Positions 8,308 through 16,220 of a stretch of 64,000 bases of DNA are shown one piece after another. The notes under the pieces are model-generated. The model was not told the origin of the DNA. It searched no databases and saw nothing but the letters and a program-made list of their open reading frames with translations. The stretch's first letter is position 1. Each line of letters starts with the position of its first letter. A program made the translations under genes and the position numbers. Origin of the DNA: Streptomyces geranii. Lineage in GTDB: Bacteria; Actinomycetota; Actinomycetes; Streptomycetales; Streptomycetaceae. The stretch covers positions 1-64,000 of the forward strand of contig NZ_PJME01000047.1 of assembly GCF_002954775.1 (NCBI RefSeq), read 5' to 3'.

Positions 8308-9735
8308 GTGAGCGCCATGGTGATGGAGAGAGCCCGTGGTCGGGTCCGTGGTCATGCCCGTGGTCGTGTCCTTCCGCGCCCGTTGATCGCCGCACTCGCG
8401 GGGTGTGCGGTACTCGGCGGCGCCCTGATGCTGCTGCCCTCCGGCGGGCCCGCCGCCCCACCGGTGCCCGGCCCGGCGGCCCGCGCGGAACAGGCGGTGA
8501 CCGGCGGCGCACCGGCCGCGCTGCCCGACCTGACGGCGCTCATCGGCGACCGTGAGGCGTTCGTACGCGCCCATGCGCGTGACGGGCAGGCCTGGGCGCA
8601 GCTCGGTTCGGCGTACGTGGAGCGCGGCCGGCGGACCTCCGACGCCGCCGACTTCCCGAGGGCCGAACGGGCACTGCGTACGTCGGTACGGGTGCGCCCG
8701 GGCGGCAACGCGGAGGCCCTCGGCGCGCTGGCCGCCCTGGCGAACGCGCGCCGCGACTTCCCGGCCGCGCGGAAGTGGGGCGAGGCGGCGGTACGCCAGG
8801 CGCCGACGCGCTGGCTGTCGTACCCGCCGCTGCTCGACGCGTACACCGGCCTCGGCGACTACAAGGCGGTACGGCGGACGCTGGAGCGGCTGCAGGGCCT
8901 GCGGGCCGGGGCGACGGTACCGGCGGTCATGGCGCGGACGGCGGGCGTCTACCGGGACCAGGGCCGCCGCGAGGACGCGCAGGCGGCGCTCGCGGACGCG
9001 GCGGCCCGGGCGACGACCCCGGCGGAGGAGGCCGAATGGCAGTACCGGGCGGGCGAGTTGGCCTGGGAGCGCGGCGAACCGGCCGCCGCACTGGCCCACT
9101 TCGAGACCGCGCTGCGTCTCGACCCCGAACTGTGGTCGGCCCGGGCGGGCCAGGGCCGGGCGCTGGCCGCGCTGGGGCACACGGAGAAGGCCGTCGACTC
9201 CTACCGGGCGGCCCTGTCCGGGCAGCCCTCTCCCCAGTACGCCCTGGAGCTGGGCGAGTTGTACGAGTCCCTGGGCCGCCCGGAGGAGGCGCGCGCGCAG
9301 TACGCCGTACTGCGGGACCGGGTCGCCAAGGAGCAAGCCGCAGGCGTGGACGGCGAGTTGCTGCTCGGCCGGTTCGAGGCGGACCACGGCGACGCGGAGT
9401 CGGCGGTACGACGGCTGCGGGCGGAGTGGGCCCGGCAGCCCGGGCTCGATGTCGCGGACGCGCTGGGCTGGGCGCTGCACCGGTCGGGGCACGGCGAGTT
9501 GGCGCTCCCCTGGGCGCGGCGGGCGACCGACCAGGAGCACGGCGGTGAGGTGCGCAGCGCGCTGTACGCGTACCACCGGGGCATGATCGAGCGGGAGTTG
9601 AGGATGGGCGGGCCCGCGCGCCGGCATCTGGCGGAGGCGCTGCGGATCAACCCGTACTTCTCGCCCGCAGGGGTCCCGGCGGCGCAGGAGGCGCTGGCGG
9701 CGCTGGGCGAGCCGGTGGCGGGCCCGCCCAACTGA
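8308..9735 (+). CDS. Membrane-anchored or secreted TPR-repeat protein
   Basis: 475 aa. A hydrophobic segment at residues ~25-44 (LIAALAGCAVLGGALMLL) is a signal anchor or signal peptide; a Cys lies inside it but without a convincing lipobox. The rest is helical tetratricopeptide-like repeats (for example AWAQLGSAYVERG, AALAHFETALRLDPELW, YALELGELYESLGRPEEA, ARRHLAEALRINPYF). TPR arrays mediate protein-protein contacts; the partner is unknown. The start is GTG 8308; ATG 8317 is an alternative. It is divergent from the flavoprotein gene over 89 bp and convergent with hpd. Confidence 0.8.
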   Translation: MSAMVMERARGRVRGHARGRVLPRPLIAALAGCAVLGGALMLLPSGGPAAPPVPGPAARAEQAVTGGAPAALPDLTALIGDREAFVRAHARDGQAWAQLGSAYVERGRRTSDAADFPRAERALRTSVRVRPGGNAEALGALAALANARRDFPAARKWGEAAVRQAPTRWLSYPPLLDAYTGLGDYKAVRRTLERLQGLRAGATVPAVMARTAGVYRDQGRREDAQAALADAAARATTPAEEAEWQYRAGELAWERGEPAAALAHFETALRLDPELWSARAGQGRALAALGHTEKAVDSYRAALSGQPSPQYALELGELYESLGRPEEARAQYAVLRDRVAKEQAAGVDGELLLGRFEADHGDAESAVRRLRAEWARQPGLDVADALGWALHRSGHGELALPWARRATDQEHGGEVRSALYAYHRGMIERELRMGGPARRHLAEALRINPYFSPAGVPAAQEALAALGEPVAGPPN

Positions 9736-9753
9736 CCGCTGGCACTGGACTGG

Positions 9754-10899
9754 TCACAGGTTTCCGCGCCGGTCCTGCTCCCGTTCGATCGCCTCGAAGA
9801 GGGCCTTGAAGTTGCCCTTGCCGAAGCCCATCGAGCCGTGCCGTTCGATGATCTCGAAGAAGACCGTCGGCCGGTCCTGGACCGGCTTGGTGAAGATCTG
9901 GAGCAGATAGCCGTCCTCGTCGCGGTCGGCGAGGATCTTCAGCTCGCGGAGGGTGTCGACGGGGACACGGGTGTCGCCGACCCACTCCCCCAGGGTGTCG
10001 TAGTAGGAGTCGGGCGTGTCCAGGAACTGAACTCCCGCCGCCCGCATGGTCCGTACCGTCTCGACGATGTCGCTGGAGTTGAGCGCGATGTGCTGGACGC
10101 CCGCGCCGCCGTAGAACTCCAGGTACTCGTCGATCTGGGACTTCTTCTTGGCGATCGCGGGCTCGTTGATCGGGAACTTGACCTTCAGGGTCCCGTCGGC
10201 GACGACCTTCGACATCAGCGCGCTGTACTCGGTGGCGATGTCGTCGCCCACGAACTCCTTCATGTTCGTGAAGCCCATGACCCTGTTGTAGAAGCCGACC
10301 CATTCGTTCATGTGGCCGAGTTCGACGTTGCCCACGCAGTGGTCGATGGCCTGGAAGGTGCGCCGGGCGGGCGGTTCGACGAGTGGGGCGGCGGCTGCGT
10401 ACCCCGGGAGGTACGGGCCGTCGTAGCCCGACCGGTCGACGAGGGTGTGGCGAGTCTGGCCGTAGGTGGCGATCGCGGCGAGTACGACGGTGCCGTGCTC
10501 GTCCTTCAGCTCGTACGGCTCGGCCAGGGAGCGGGCGCCGTGGCCGACGGCGTACTCGTACGCGGCGCGGGCGTCCGGGACCTCGATGGCGAGGTCGACG
10601 ACGCCGTCGCCGTGCTCGGCCACATGGCCGGACAGGAAGTGGCCCCAGGGGGTGGCGGGTTTGACGACCGAGGTGAACACGAACCGGGCGGAGCCGTTCT
10701 CCAGGACGTACGACGCCGTCTCGCGGCTGCCCGTCTCCGGTCCGGAGTAGGCGACGAGCCGCATGCCGAAGGCCGTGGAGTAGTAGTGCGCCGCCTGTTT
10801 GGCGTTGCCCACGGCGAAGACGACCGCGTCCATTCCCTTGACCGGGAAGGGGTCTGCCTGCCGGGCGGTGTCGGGAGTGTGGTGTGTGGTCTGCGTCAT
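9754..10899 (-). CDS. hpd: 4-Hydroxyphenylpyruvate dioxygenase
   Basis: Non-haem Fe(II) enzyme converting 4-hydroxyphenylpyruvate to homogentisate in tyrosine catabolism; homogentisate can polymerise to brown pigment. It is 381 aa, the expected Streptomyces length. Fe ligands fall at H187 (IDHCVGN), H270 (GVQHIAL) and E349 (FFEIIER), the same numbers as I recall for the S. avermitilis enzyme. The two-domain vicinal-oxygen-chelate fold is complete. Start ATG 10899 begins MTQTTHHTPD; longer forms would read through the promoter region. It is divergent from an Lrp/AsnC regulator, with a perfect GCGCAA-N4-TTGCGC dyad 31 nt upstream. Confidence 0.96.
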   Translation of the reverse strand: MTQTTHHTPDTARQADPFPVKGMDAVVFAVGNAKQAAHYYSTAFGMRLVAYSGPETGSRETASYVLENGSARFVFTSVVKPATPWGHFLSGHVAEHGDGVVDLAIEVPDARAAYEYAVGHGARSLAEPYELKDEHGTVVLAAIATYGQTRHTLVDRSGYDGPYLPGYAAAAPLVEPPARRTFQAIDHCVGNVELGHMNEWVGFYNRVMGFTNMKEFVGDDIATEYSALMSKVVADGTLKVKFPINEPAIAKKKSQIDEYLEFYGGAGVQHIALNSSDIVETVRTMRAAGVQFLDTPDSYYDTLGEWVGDTRVPVDTLRELKILADRDEDGYLLQIFTKPVQDRPTVFFEIIERHGSMGFGKGNFKALFEAIEREQDRRGNL

Positions 10900-10929
10900 G
10901 GCTGAAGCGTCGCCCCGGGCTCGCAAGAT

Positions 10930-10945
10930 GCGCAACAGTTTGCGC
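10930..10945. promoter_or_regulatory. Dyad between hpd and the Lrp/AsnC gene
   Basis: GCGCAA-cagt-TTGCGC, a perfect 6-bp dyad. It lies 31 bp from the hpd start and 82 bp from the regulator's GTG. The size, symmetry and position suit a shared Lrp-family operator; this is inference. Confidence 0.5.
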
Positions 10946-11026
10946 TGCCACTGGACATTCTGCTCAGCTGTAGACCCGTAGAGCCGGGCTTTCTGTACAT
11001 CATGACCATGCGAACTGGGGGCCGCC

Positions 11027-11512
11027 GTGACGATCGACGAGCTGGACGGACGGATCATCGTGCTGCTCGCGCGGGAGCCGCGGATCGGTGTGCTGGAGAT
11101 GTCCCGGCGGCTGGGTGTGGCGCGCGGGACGGCGCAGGCGCGGCTGGACCGGCTTCAGTCGAATGGCGTCATCCGGGGTTTCGGGCCGCAGGTGGACCCG
11201 GCGGCCCTCGGCTACCCGGTCACCGCCTTCGCGACGCTGCAGATCCGGCAGGGCCAAGGGCCGGACGTACGGGCCCACTTGGCGTCCGTACCGGAGGTGC
11301 TTGAGCTGCACACGACCACCGGCAGCGGGGACATGCTGTGCCGGCTGGTGGCCCGTTCGAACGCCGATCTCCAGCGGGTGATCGACCGGGTCGTCGGTTT
11401 TGATGGCATCGACCGGGCCGCCACGGCGATCGTCATGGAGAACCCCGTTCCGCTGCGGATCATCCCGCTGGTGGAGCAGGCGGCCCTGGAGGACAGCGAC
11501 CGAATCGACTGA
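11027..11512 (+). CDS. Lrp/AsnC family transcriptional regulator
   Basis: 161 aa. The N-terminal winged helix (LDGRIIVLLAREPRIGVLEMSRRLGVARGTAQARLDRL) is followed by a RAM ligand-binding domain (residues ~70-150) with the VLELHTTTGSGDMLCRLVA core. Lrp-family proteins sense amino acids or small acids and bind DNA as octamers. Divergence from hpd with a dyad between them suggests control of tyrosine catabolism, which is inference. The start is GTG 11027 after a GGGGG stretch. The next gene, a betaine-type transporter, starts 21 nt past its stop, so they may be one transcript. Confidence 0.92.
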   Translation: MTIDELDGRIIVLLAREPRIGVLEMSRRLGVARGTAQARLDRLQSNGVIRGFGPQVDPAALGYPVTAFATLQIRQGQGPDVRAHLASVPEVLELHTTTGSGDMLCRLVARSNADLQRVIDRVVGFDGIDRAATAIVMENPVPLRIIPLVEQAALEDSDRID

Positions 11513-11533
11513 ACCGACGGGAAGGTGCGGGCG

Positions 11534-12181
11534 GTGAGCTTCTGGGAGTACCTCGGAAACCGCCATCAGCAGCTCCTCACGGACGCGTTCCAGCACGCCA
11601 GTGCCGTGTTCCAGTGCATGGTCGTGGCGACGGTCGTCGGGGTCGCGCTCGGGGTCGTCACCTACCGGAGCGAGTGGGCGGGCAACCTCGCGACCACGGC
11701 GACGTCGACGATCCTGACGATCCCCTCGCTCGCGATGATCGGCCTGCTGATCCCGGTCGTCGGCCTGGGCGTGCCGCCGACGGTCATCGCGCTCACCCTC
11801 TACGGCCTCCTCCCGATCGTGCGCAACGCGATCGTGGGCCTGCGGGGCGTCGACCCGTCGCTCGTCGACGCGGCGCGGGGCATCGGGATGTCCCGGGTGG
11901 CGCAGCTGGCCAGGGTGGAGCTGCCGCTGGCCTGGCCGCCGATCCTGACCGGCATCCGGGTCTCGACGCAGATGCTGATGGGCATCGCGGCCATCGCCGC
12001 GTACGCGTCAGGGCCGGGGCTCGGCAACGAGATCTTCCGGGGCATCGCCTCGCTGGGCAGCAAGAACGCGCTGAACCAGGTCCTCGCGGGCACGCTGGGG
12101 ATCATCGTGCTCGCGCTGCTGTTCGACGCGGCGTATGTGCTGGTCGGGCGCCTGACCATTCCGAGGGGGATCCGTGTCTGA
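11534..12181 (+). CDS. ABC transporter permease, OpuB/ProW type
   Basis: 215-aa membrane subunit of a glycine-betaine/choline/proline-type importer. It has about five helices and the binding-protein-dependent transport motif with the EAA-like loop near DAARGIGMSRVAQLARVELPLA. GTG 11534 was chosen because GGGAAGG lies 8 nt upstream; GTG 11525 would sit on that ribosome site. It is the first gene of a four-gene operon (permease-ATPase-permease-binding protein), and its 3' end overlaps the ATPase gene by 8 nt. These systems import compatible solutes, typically under osmotic stress. Confidence 0.9.
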   Translation: MSFWEYLGNRHQQLLTDAFQHASAVFQCMVVATVVGVALGVVTYRSEWAGNLATTATSTILTIPSLAMIGLLIPVVGLGVPPTVIALTLYGLLPIVRNAIVGLRGVDPSLVDAARGIGMSRVAQLARVELPLAWPPILTGIRVSTQMLMGIAAIAAYASGPGLGNEIFRGIASLGSKNALNQVLAGTLGIIVLALLFDAAYVLVGRLTIPRGIRV

Positions 12182-13418
12182 GACCACGTCCGCGGGCGCG
12201 ACCATCGAGCTGGAGGGGCTGACCAAGCGGTATCCGGGCAGCCCCCGGCCCGCCGTCGACAACGTCTCGATGGAGATCAAGGCGGGCGAGACGGTCATCT
12301 TCGTGGGCCCGTCGGGCTGCGGGAAGTCCACGACGCTCAAGATGATCAACCGGCTGATCGAGCCGACCGGCGGCCGGATCCGCATCGGCGGCGAGGACGT
12401 CACCGACATGGACCCGGTGAAGCTGCGCCGCCGGATCGGGTACGCGATCCAGTCGTCCGGGCTCTTCCCGCACATGACGGTCGCCCAGAACATCGCGCTC
12501 GTGCCGAGGATGACGGGCTGGCCGGCGTCCCGGATCAAGGCGCGGGTGGAGGAGATGCTCGACCTGGTCGGTCTCGACCCCGGCGAGTTCCACGACCGCT
12601 ATCCGCGTCAGCTGTCCGGCGGTCAGCAGCAACGGGTGGGTGTGGCAAGGGCGTTGGCGGCCGATCCGCCGGTCCTGCTGATGGACGAGCCGTTCGGCGC
12701 GGTCGACCCGATCACCCGGGACCACCTCCAGGACGAACTGATCCGGCTCCAGCACGAGTTGCACAAGACGATCGTCTTCGTGACGCACGACTTCGACGAG
12801 GCGATCAAACTGGGCGACCGGATCGCGGTGCTGCGCGAGCGCTCGCACATCGCCCAGTTCGACACCCCCGAGGCGATCCTGACCAACCCGGCGGACGACT
12901 TCGTGTCCGGTTTCGTGGGCGCGGGGGCGGCGTTGAAGCGGCTGAACCTCACCCGCGTACGGAACGTGGAGATCACCGACTACCCGACGGTGGCCGTCGA
13001 CGACCCGCTCCAGGAGATCTTCAACAAGCTCCGGTCCAGCGGGACGAACGAGATCCTGCTGCTCGACAAGCGGCGCCGCCCGTACAAGTGGCTGCGGCGG
13101 GGCGACCTGATGCGGGCGAGGGGTTCGCTGGCGCGCGCCGGGACGCTGGTGTCGGACACGGTGACCCGGGACGCGACCCTGCGGGACGCGCTGGAGGCGG
13201 TGCTGACGGACAACGCGGGCCGGGTCGCGGTGACCGGGCGGCGGGGCGAGTACGAGGGGGTCGTCGACATGGAGACGCTGATGAACTCCGTGCACGAACT
13301 CCTGGAGGCGGACCGGCTGGAGGCGGTGGAGGCGCAGCACGACCTGGAGTCGGCGCGGACGGAGCTGACGCACGCCGAGCAGGAGGGGGACGGCGAACGA
13401 GGGGAGGCAAGGGCGTGA
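12174..13418 (+). CDS. ABC transporter ATPase with CBS domains, OpuBA/ProV type
   Basis: 414 aa. The Walker A GPSGCGKST is at residues 45-53, the signature LSGGQQQR near 145, Walker B VLLMDEPF follows directly, and the switch His is in VTHDFDEA. After the nucleotide-binding domain a tandem CBS region (~residues 255-375) is visible (DDPLQEIFNKL, VSDTVTRDATLRDALEAVLTDN). In OpuA-type importers the CBS pair senses ionic strength or cyclic nucleotides. The start is GTG 12174, overlapping the upstream permease. The C-terminal tail is acidic and charged. It couples ATP hydrolysis to the two flanking permeases. Confidence 0.94.
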   Translation: MSETTSAGATIELEGLTKRYPGSPRPAVDNVSMEIKAGETVIFVGPSGCGKSTTLKMINRLIEPTGGRIRIGGEDVTDMDPVKLRRRIGYAIQSSGLFPHMTVAQNIALVPRMTGWPASRIKARVEEMLDLVGLDPGEFHDRYPRQLSGGQQQRVGVARALAADPPVLLMDEPFGAVDPITRDHLQDELIRLQHELHKTIVFVTHDFDEAIKLGDRIAVLRERSHIAQFDTPEAILTNPADDFVSGFVGAGAALKRLNLTRVRNVEITDYPTVAVDDPLQEIFNKLRSSGTNEILLLDKRRRPYKWLRRGDLMRARGSLARAGTLVSDTVTRDATLRDALEAVLTDNAGRVAVTGRRGEYEGVVDMETLMNSVHELLEADRLEAVEAQHDLESARTELTHAEQEGDGERGEARA

Positions 13419-14305
13419 CCACTCCGGCGACCGCCTCCGAGACGGAGGAAGAGGGCGAGGGCGGTGAGGGCAGTGAGGGAGGCGCGGGCGACGGTACGGA
13501 GGCGGTGTCGGGCCCGGGTCTCGGCGGAACTCCTACACCCCCTCCCCCATCCCTGAAGTCCCGCACGGCCCGGCTGAGTTGGCAGAAGCTGACGATCCTG
13601 CCCGGGGTCCTGGTCCTCGTCCTGCTCGCGACCTGGCTGTGGTTCCGGCAGGCCGACCTGGACGCGATCTCCGAGAACGCGCTGTCCAACGGCCAGGTGT
13701 CGAAGGCCCTTTGGCAGCACGTCGAACTCACGGCGATCTCCACGTTCTTCGTGCTGGTCATCGCGATCCCGCTGGGCATCCTGCTCACGCGCGGGGCGTT
13801 CCGCCGGGCGACGCCGGTGGCGATGGCGGTCGCCAACATGGGTCAAGCAACGCCAGCGATCGGCCTGTTGGCGCTGCTGGTGATCTGGCTGGGCATCGGC
13901 CGGAAGGCGGCGCTGATCGGCATCGTGGCATACGCGGTGCTGCCCGTCCTCTCCAACACGATCGCCGGCCTGAAGGCCAACGACCCGACGCTCCTGGAGG
14001 CCGGCCGGGGCATCGGCATGTCCTCGCTCGGGGTGCTGACCAGAGTCGAACTCCCCTTGGCCGTACCGCTGATCCTCGCGGGCGTGCGTACGGCACTCGT
14101 CCTGAACGTGGGCACGGCGACGCTGGCCGCGTTCGGCGGGGGCGGTGGACTGGGCGTGCTGATCACGACCGGCATCACCAACCAGCGGATGCCGGTGCTG
14201 ATGCTGGGCTCGATCCTGACCGTCGTACTGGCCCTGCTGGTGGACTGGCTGGCCTCGCTGGCCGAACTGCTGCTGCGGCCACGGGGGTTGGAGACGGGGA
14301 CATGA
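13415..14305 (+). CDS. ABC transporter permease, OpuB type, second
   Basis: 296 aa. A ~50-residue acidic Glu/Gly-rich N-terminal tail precedes a hydrophobic permease domain with about six helices and the conserved loop LLEAGRGIGMSSLGVLTRVELPLA, matching its partner permease. GTG 13415 overlaps the ATPase stop by 4 nt (GTGA). Two distinct permeases in one operon are typical of OpuB/OpuC-type systems, in which the binding protein is a separate lipoprotein, encoded here by the next gene. Confidence 0.9.
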   Translation: MTTPATASETEEEGEGGEGSEGGAGDGTEAVSGPGLGGTPTPPPPSLKSRTARLSWQKLTILPGVLVLVLLATWLWFRQADLDAISENALSNGQVSKALWQHVELTAISTFFVLVIAIPLGILLTRGAFRRATPVAMAVANMGQATPAIGLLALLVIWLGIGRKAALIGIVAYAVLPVLSNTIAGLKANDPTLLEAGRGIGMSSLGVLTRVELPLAVPLILAGVRTALVLNVGTATLAAFGGGGGLGVLITTGITNQRMPVLMLGSILTVVLALLVDWLASLAELLLRPRGLETGT

Positions 14306-15270
14306 GGCGGCGCGGGCGGGTCACGGCGACCGGGGTGCTGCTCCTCGCGGCACTGGCGTCGGCCTGCGGTCTGACCAGCGGCTCCCCGATGGTCGACGAC
14401 GTCGAACCGGGCACGATCGGCAGGGGGAAGCCGTTGAAGGGCGCCGATCTGACGGTGACGTCGAAGTCGTTCACGGAGAACCTGATCCTCGGCGCGATGA
14501 TGGGCATCGCCTTCGAGGCGGCGGGCGCGGACGTGCTCGACCGGACGGGCATCCAGGGTTCGTTCGGGGCGCGCGAGGCGGTGAAGAAGGGCGACGCGGA
14601 CGGCATGTACGAGTACACGGGCACCGCGTGGATCACGTACCAGGGCAACAGCGAACCGATCGCCGACCCGCACACGCAGTGGAAGGCGGTACGGGACGCG
14701 GACCTGGGCAACGGCCTGACGTGGCTGTCCCCGTCGGCCCTGAACAACACCTACGCCCTGGCGATGAACCAGGCCAACTTCCGTAAGTACGGCACGAAGA
14801 CGCTGTCGGCGGTGGCCGAACTGGCGGCGACCCGGCCGAAGGCGGTCACGCTGTGCGTGGAGGGCGAGTTCGCCAACCGCGCGGACGGACTGCCGGGCAT
14901 GGAGAAGGCGTACGGCATGAGCCTGCCCGCCGGGAACATCACGCAGATGGACACCGGGATCATCTACACGCAGGCGGCGAAGGGGAGTTGCGTGTACGGG
15001 GAGGTCTTCACGACGGACGGCCGCATCAAGTCGATGGACCTCACGGTGATGGCGGACGACCGCAAGTTCTTCCCCAACTACAACGCGGCCCCCGAGATCA
15101 ACTCGAAGACGCTGAGGAAGTGGCCGGCGATCAGCAAGATCCTCGACCCGGTGACGGCGAGGCTGACGAACACGGTGGCGCGGGAGCTGAACGCCAAGGT
15201 GGATGTGGAGGGGGAGGATCCGCATCAGGTGGCGCTGGACTGGATGCGGGCGGAGGGGTTCGTGAAGTAG
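14302..15270 (+). CDS. Glycine-betaine/choline-type substrate-binding lipoprotein
   Basis: 322 aa. Signal sequence with lipobox LASAC (Cys near residue 21). The mature part is an OpuBC/OsmF-like domain: LTVTSKSFTENLILGAMMG at the start, then ADGMYEYTGTAW, characteristic of quaternary-amine binding proteins. It is anchored outside the membrane and delivers ligand to the two permeases. ATG 14302 overlaps the preceding stop by 4 nt. Which quaternary amine is bound cannot be decided here. It is the last gene of the operon; the stop is 18 nt before the next gene's operator. Confidence 0.92.
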   Translation: MRRRGRVTATGVLLLAALASACGLTSGSPMVDDVEPGTIGRGKPLKGADLTVTSKSFTENLILGAMMGIAFEAAGADVLDRTGIQGSFGAREAVKKGDADGMYEYTGTAWITYQGNSEPIADPHTQWKAVRDADLGNGLTWLSPSALNNTYALAMNQANFRKYGTKTLSAVAELAATRPKAVTLCVEGEFANRADGLPGMEKAYGMSLPAGNITQMDTGIIYTQAAKGSCVYGEVFTTDGRIKSMDLTVMADDRKFFPNYNAAPEINSKTLRKWPAISKILDPVTARLTNTVARELNAKVDVEGEDPHQVALDWMRAEGFVK

Positions 15271-15287
15271 GGCTTGCGAAGGACTAG

Positions 15288-15330
15288 TTGCAAAGAAACC
15301 CTTGCATCGACTTCTTTGCAAAGCTACCTT
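15288..15330 (+). promoter_or_regulatory. Promoter and operator of the ArsR-like gene, probably leaderless
   Basis: -35 TTGCAT (15302-15307), 17-bp spacer, -10 TACCTT (15325-15330), then seven nt to ATG 15338, so transcription should start at or next to the ATG. Two TTGCAAAGAA-type arms (15288-15297 and 15312-15321) form an inverted repeat. The spacer itself holds the palindrome CTTTGCAAAG (15314-15323), an ideal position for repression. Confidence 0.65.
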
Positions 15331-15337
15331 TGTGTTC

Positions 15338-15925
15338 ATGCCGGAGCAGCCCGAAGAATTCGTACCTCACGTACTCGACGCCCGCTCACTCCGCGGCCTC
15401 GCCCATCCCCTGCGGATGCAGCTCCTGACCGCGCTGCGGCGCGGCGGACCCGCCACCGCCTCCCAACTGGCCGCGAAACTGGGCGAGTCCAGCGGGGCGA
15501 CCAGCTACCACCTGCGCCAGCTCGCCGCCCACGGCTTCGTCGAGGACGCGCCCGAGCACGGCAAGGGGCGGGAGCGCTGGTGGCGGTCGGTCCATGAGGG
15601 CGTGCAGTTCGACGACGCCCTGTTCAAGGACCCCGACCCCGCTGTCCGTGGCGCCGCCGACCTGTTCATCCACGAGGTCGCGAACAGCCACACCCGGGAG
15701 ATCTCGACCTGGCTCGGCAATCCGAACGACTGGTCAGAGGCGTGGCAGCGCTCGTCGGACCTGAGTGACATGACGCTGCGGCTGACACCCGAGAGCGCCC
15801 TCGAACTGATCCACCGGATGCACGAACTCGTCGACAGCTACCGCGCCCAGGCCCCGGCCGACGGCACCCCGGAGGCCGAGACGGTACGCGTCCACACCCA
15901 TGTCTTCCCGACCCACACGACCTGA
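15338..15925 (+). CDS. ArsR-type winged-helix transcriptional regulator
   Basis: 195 aa. The N-terminal helix-turn-helix (HTH_20/ArsR type, residues ~13-90: LRGLAHPLRMQLLTALRRG, SQLAAKLGESSGATSYHLRQLAAHGFV) is followed by a C-terminal ~100-residue helical region that probably binds ligand or dimerises. No metal-binding Cys pair is seen, so metal sensing is unlikely. ATG 15338 is preferred over an upstream TTG because the -10 box ends 7 nt before it; a leaderless mRNA is expected. The palindromic operator overlapping its own promoter suggests autorepression. A 63-aa gene follows after 13 nt. Confidence 0.85.
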   Translation: MPEQPEEFVPHVLDARSLRGLAHPLRMQLLTALRRGGPATASQLAAKLGESSGATSYHLRQLAAHGFVEDAPEHGKGRERWWRSVHEGVQFDDALFKDPDPAVRGAADLFIHEVANSHTREISTWLGNPNDWSEAWQRSSDLSDMTLRLTPESALELIHRMHELVDSYRAQAPADGTPEAETVRVHTHVFPTHTT

Positions 15926-15938
15926 GAGGCCGCGCCCG

Positions 15939-16130
15939 ATGAGCAGCCCCGAGCCCTACCTCGCCCTCCACCACCTCCGCGCCGCCGACCTCCGCGCCGA
16001 GGCCGACGCCCACCGCCTCGCCGCCACGGCCAAGCCCCCGGCACGGGACCTGCGCACCCGCGTCGGCTGGACCCTCGTAGAACTGGGCCTACGCCTGGCA
16101 TCAGCACCGCCAAGGCAACAACTCGCCTGA
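15939..16130 (+). CDS. Small hypothetical protein, 63 aa
   Basis: Unrecognised 63-residue protein (starts MSSPEPYLALHHLRAADL). It is helical and rich in Arg/Ala/Leu, with no signal peptide. ATG 15939 has GAGAGG about 11 nt upstream. The 13-nt gap to the ArsR-type gene suggests one transcript. In many genomes such a regulator is followed by an MFS exporter that is absent here, so a lost or replaced partner is possible. Confidence 0.6.
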   Translation: MSSPEPYLALHHLRAADLRAEADAHRLAATAKPPARDLRTRVGWTLVELGLRLASAPPRQQLA

Positions 16131-16144
16131 GTACGAGCGCCCCC

Positions 16145-16174
16145 AAAGGGGCGCGGGGAACTGCGCGACCAGCC
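16145..16174. repeat. Streptomyces dispersed intergenic repeat
   Basis: One copy of the GGGGCGCGGGGAACTGCGCG element. It can fold with GCGC arms around ggggaact and probably acts as a terminator between the 63-aa gene and the convergent LacI gene. The same element recurs at 19308, 38308, 42555 and in the array at 49995-50521. Confidence 0.8.
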
Positions 16175-16220
16175 ACGACGCCGCAGCAGCGAACCGACAA
16201 CCTAAGCCCACCCGAGCCCG

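Noticed and set aside
9754..15270. Specialised-metabolite gene cluster around hpd
   Set aside because: Neighbours are primary catabolism and transport; no synthase, tailoring or resistance genes are grouped here.
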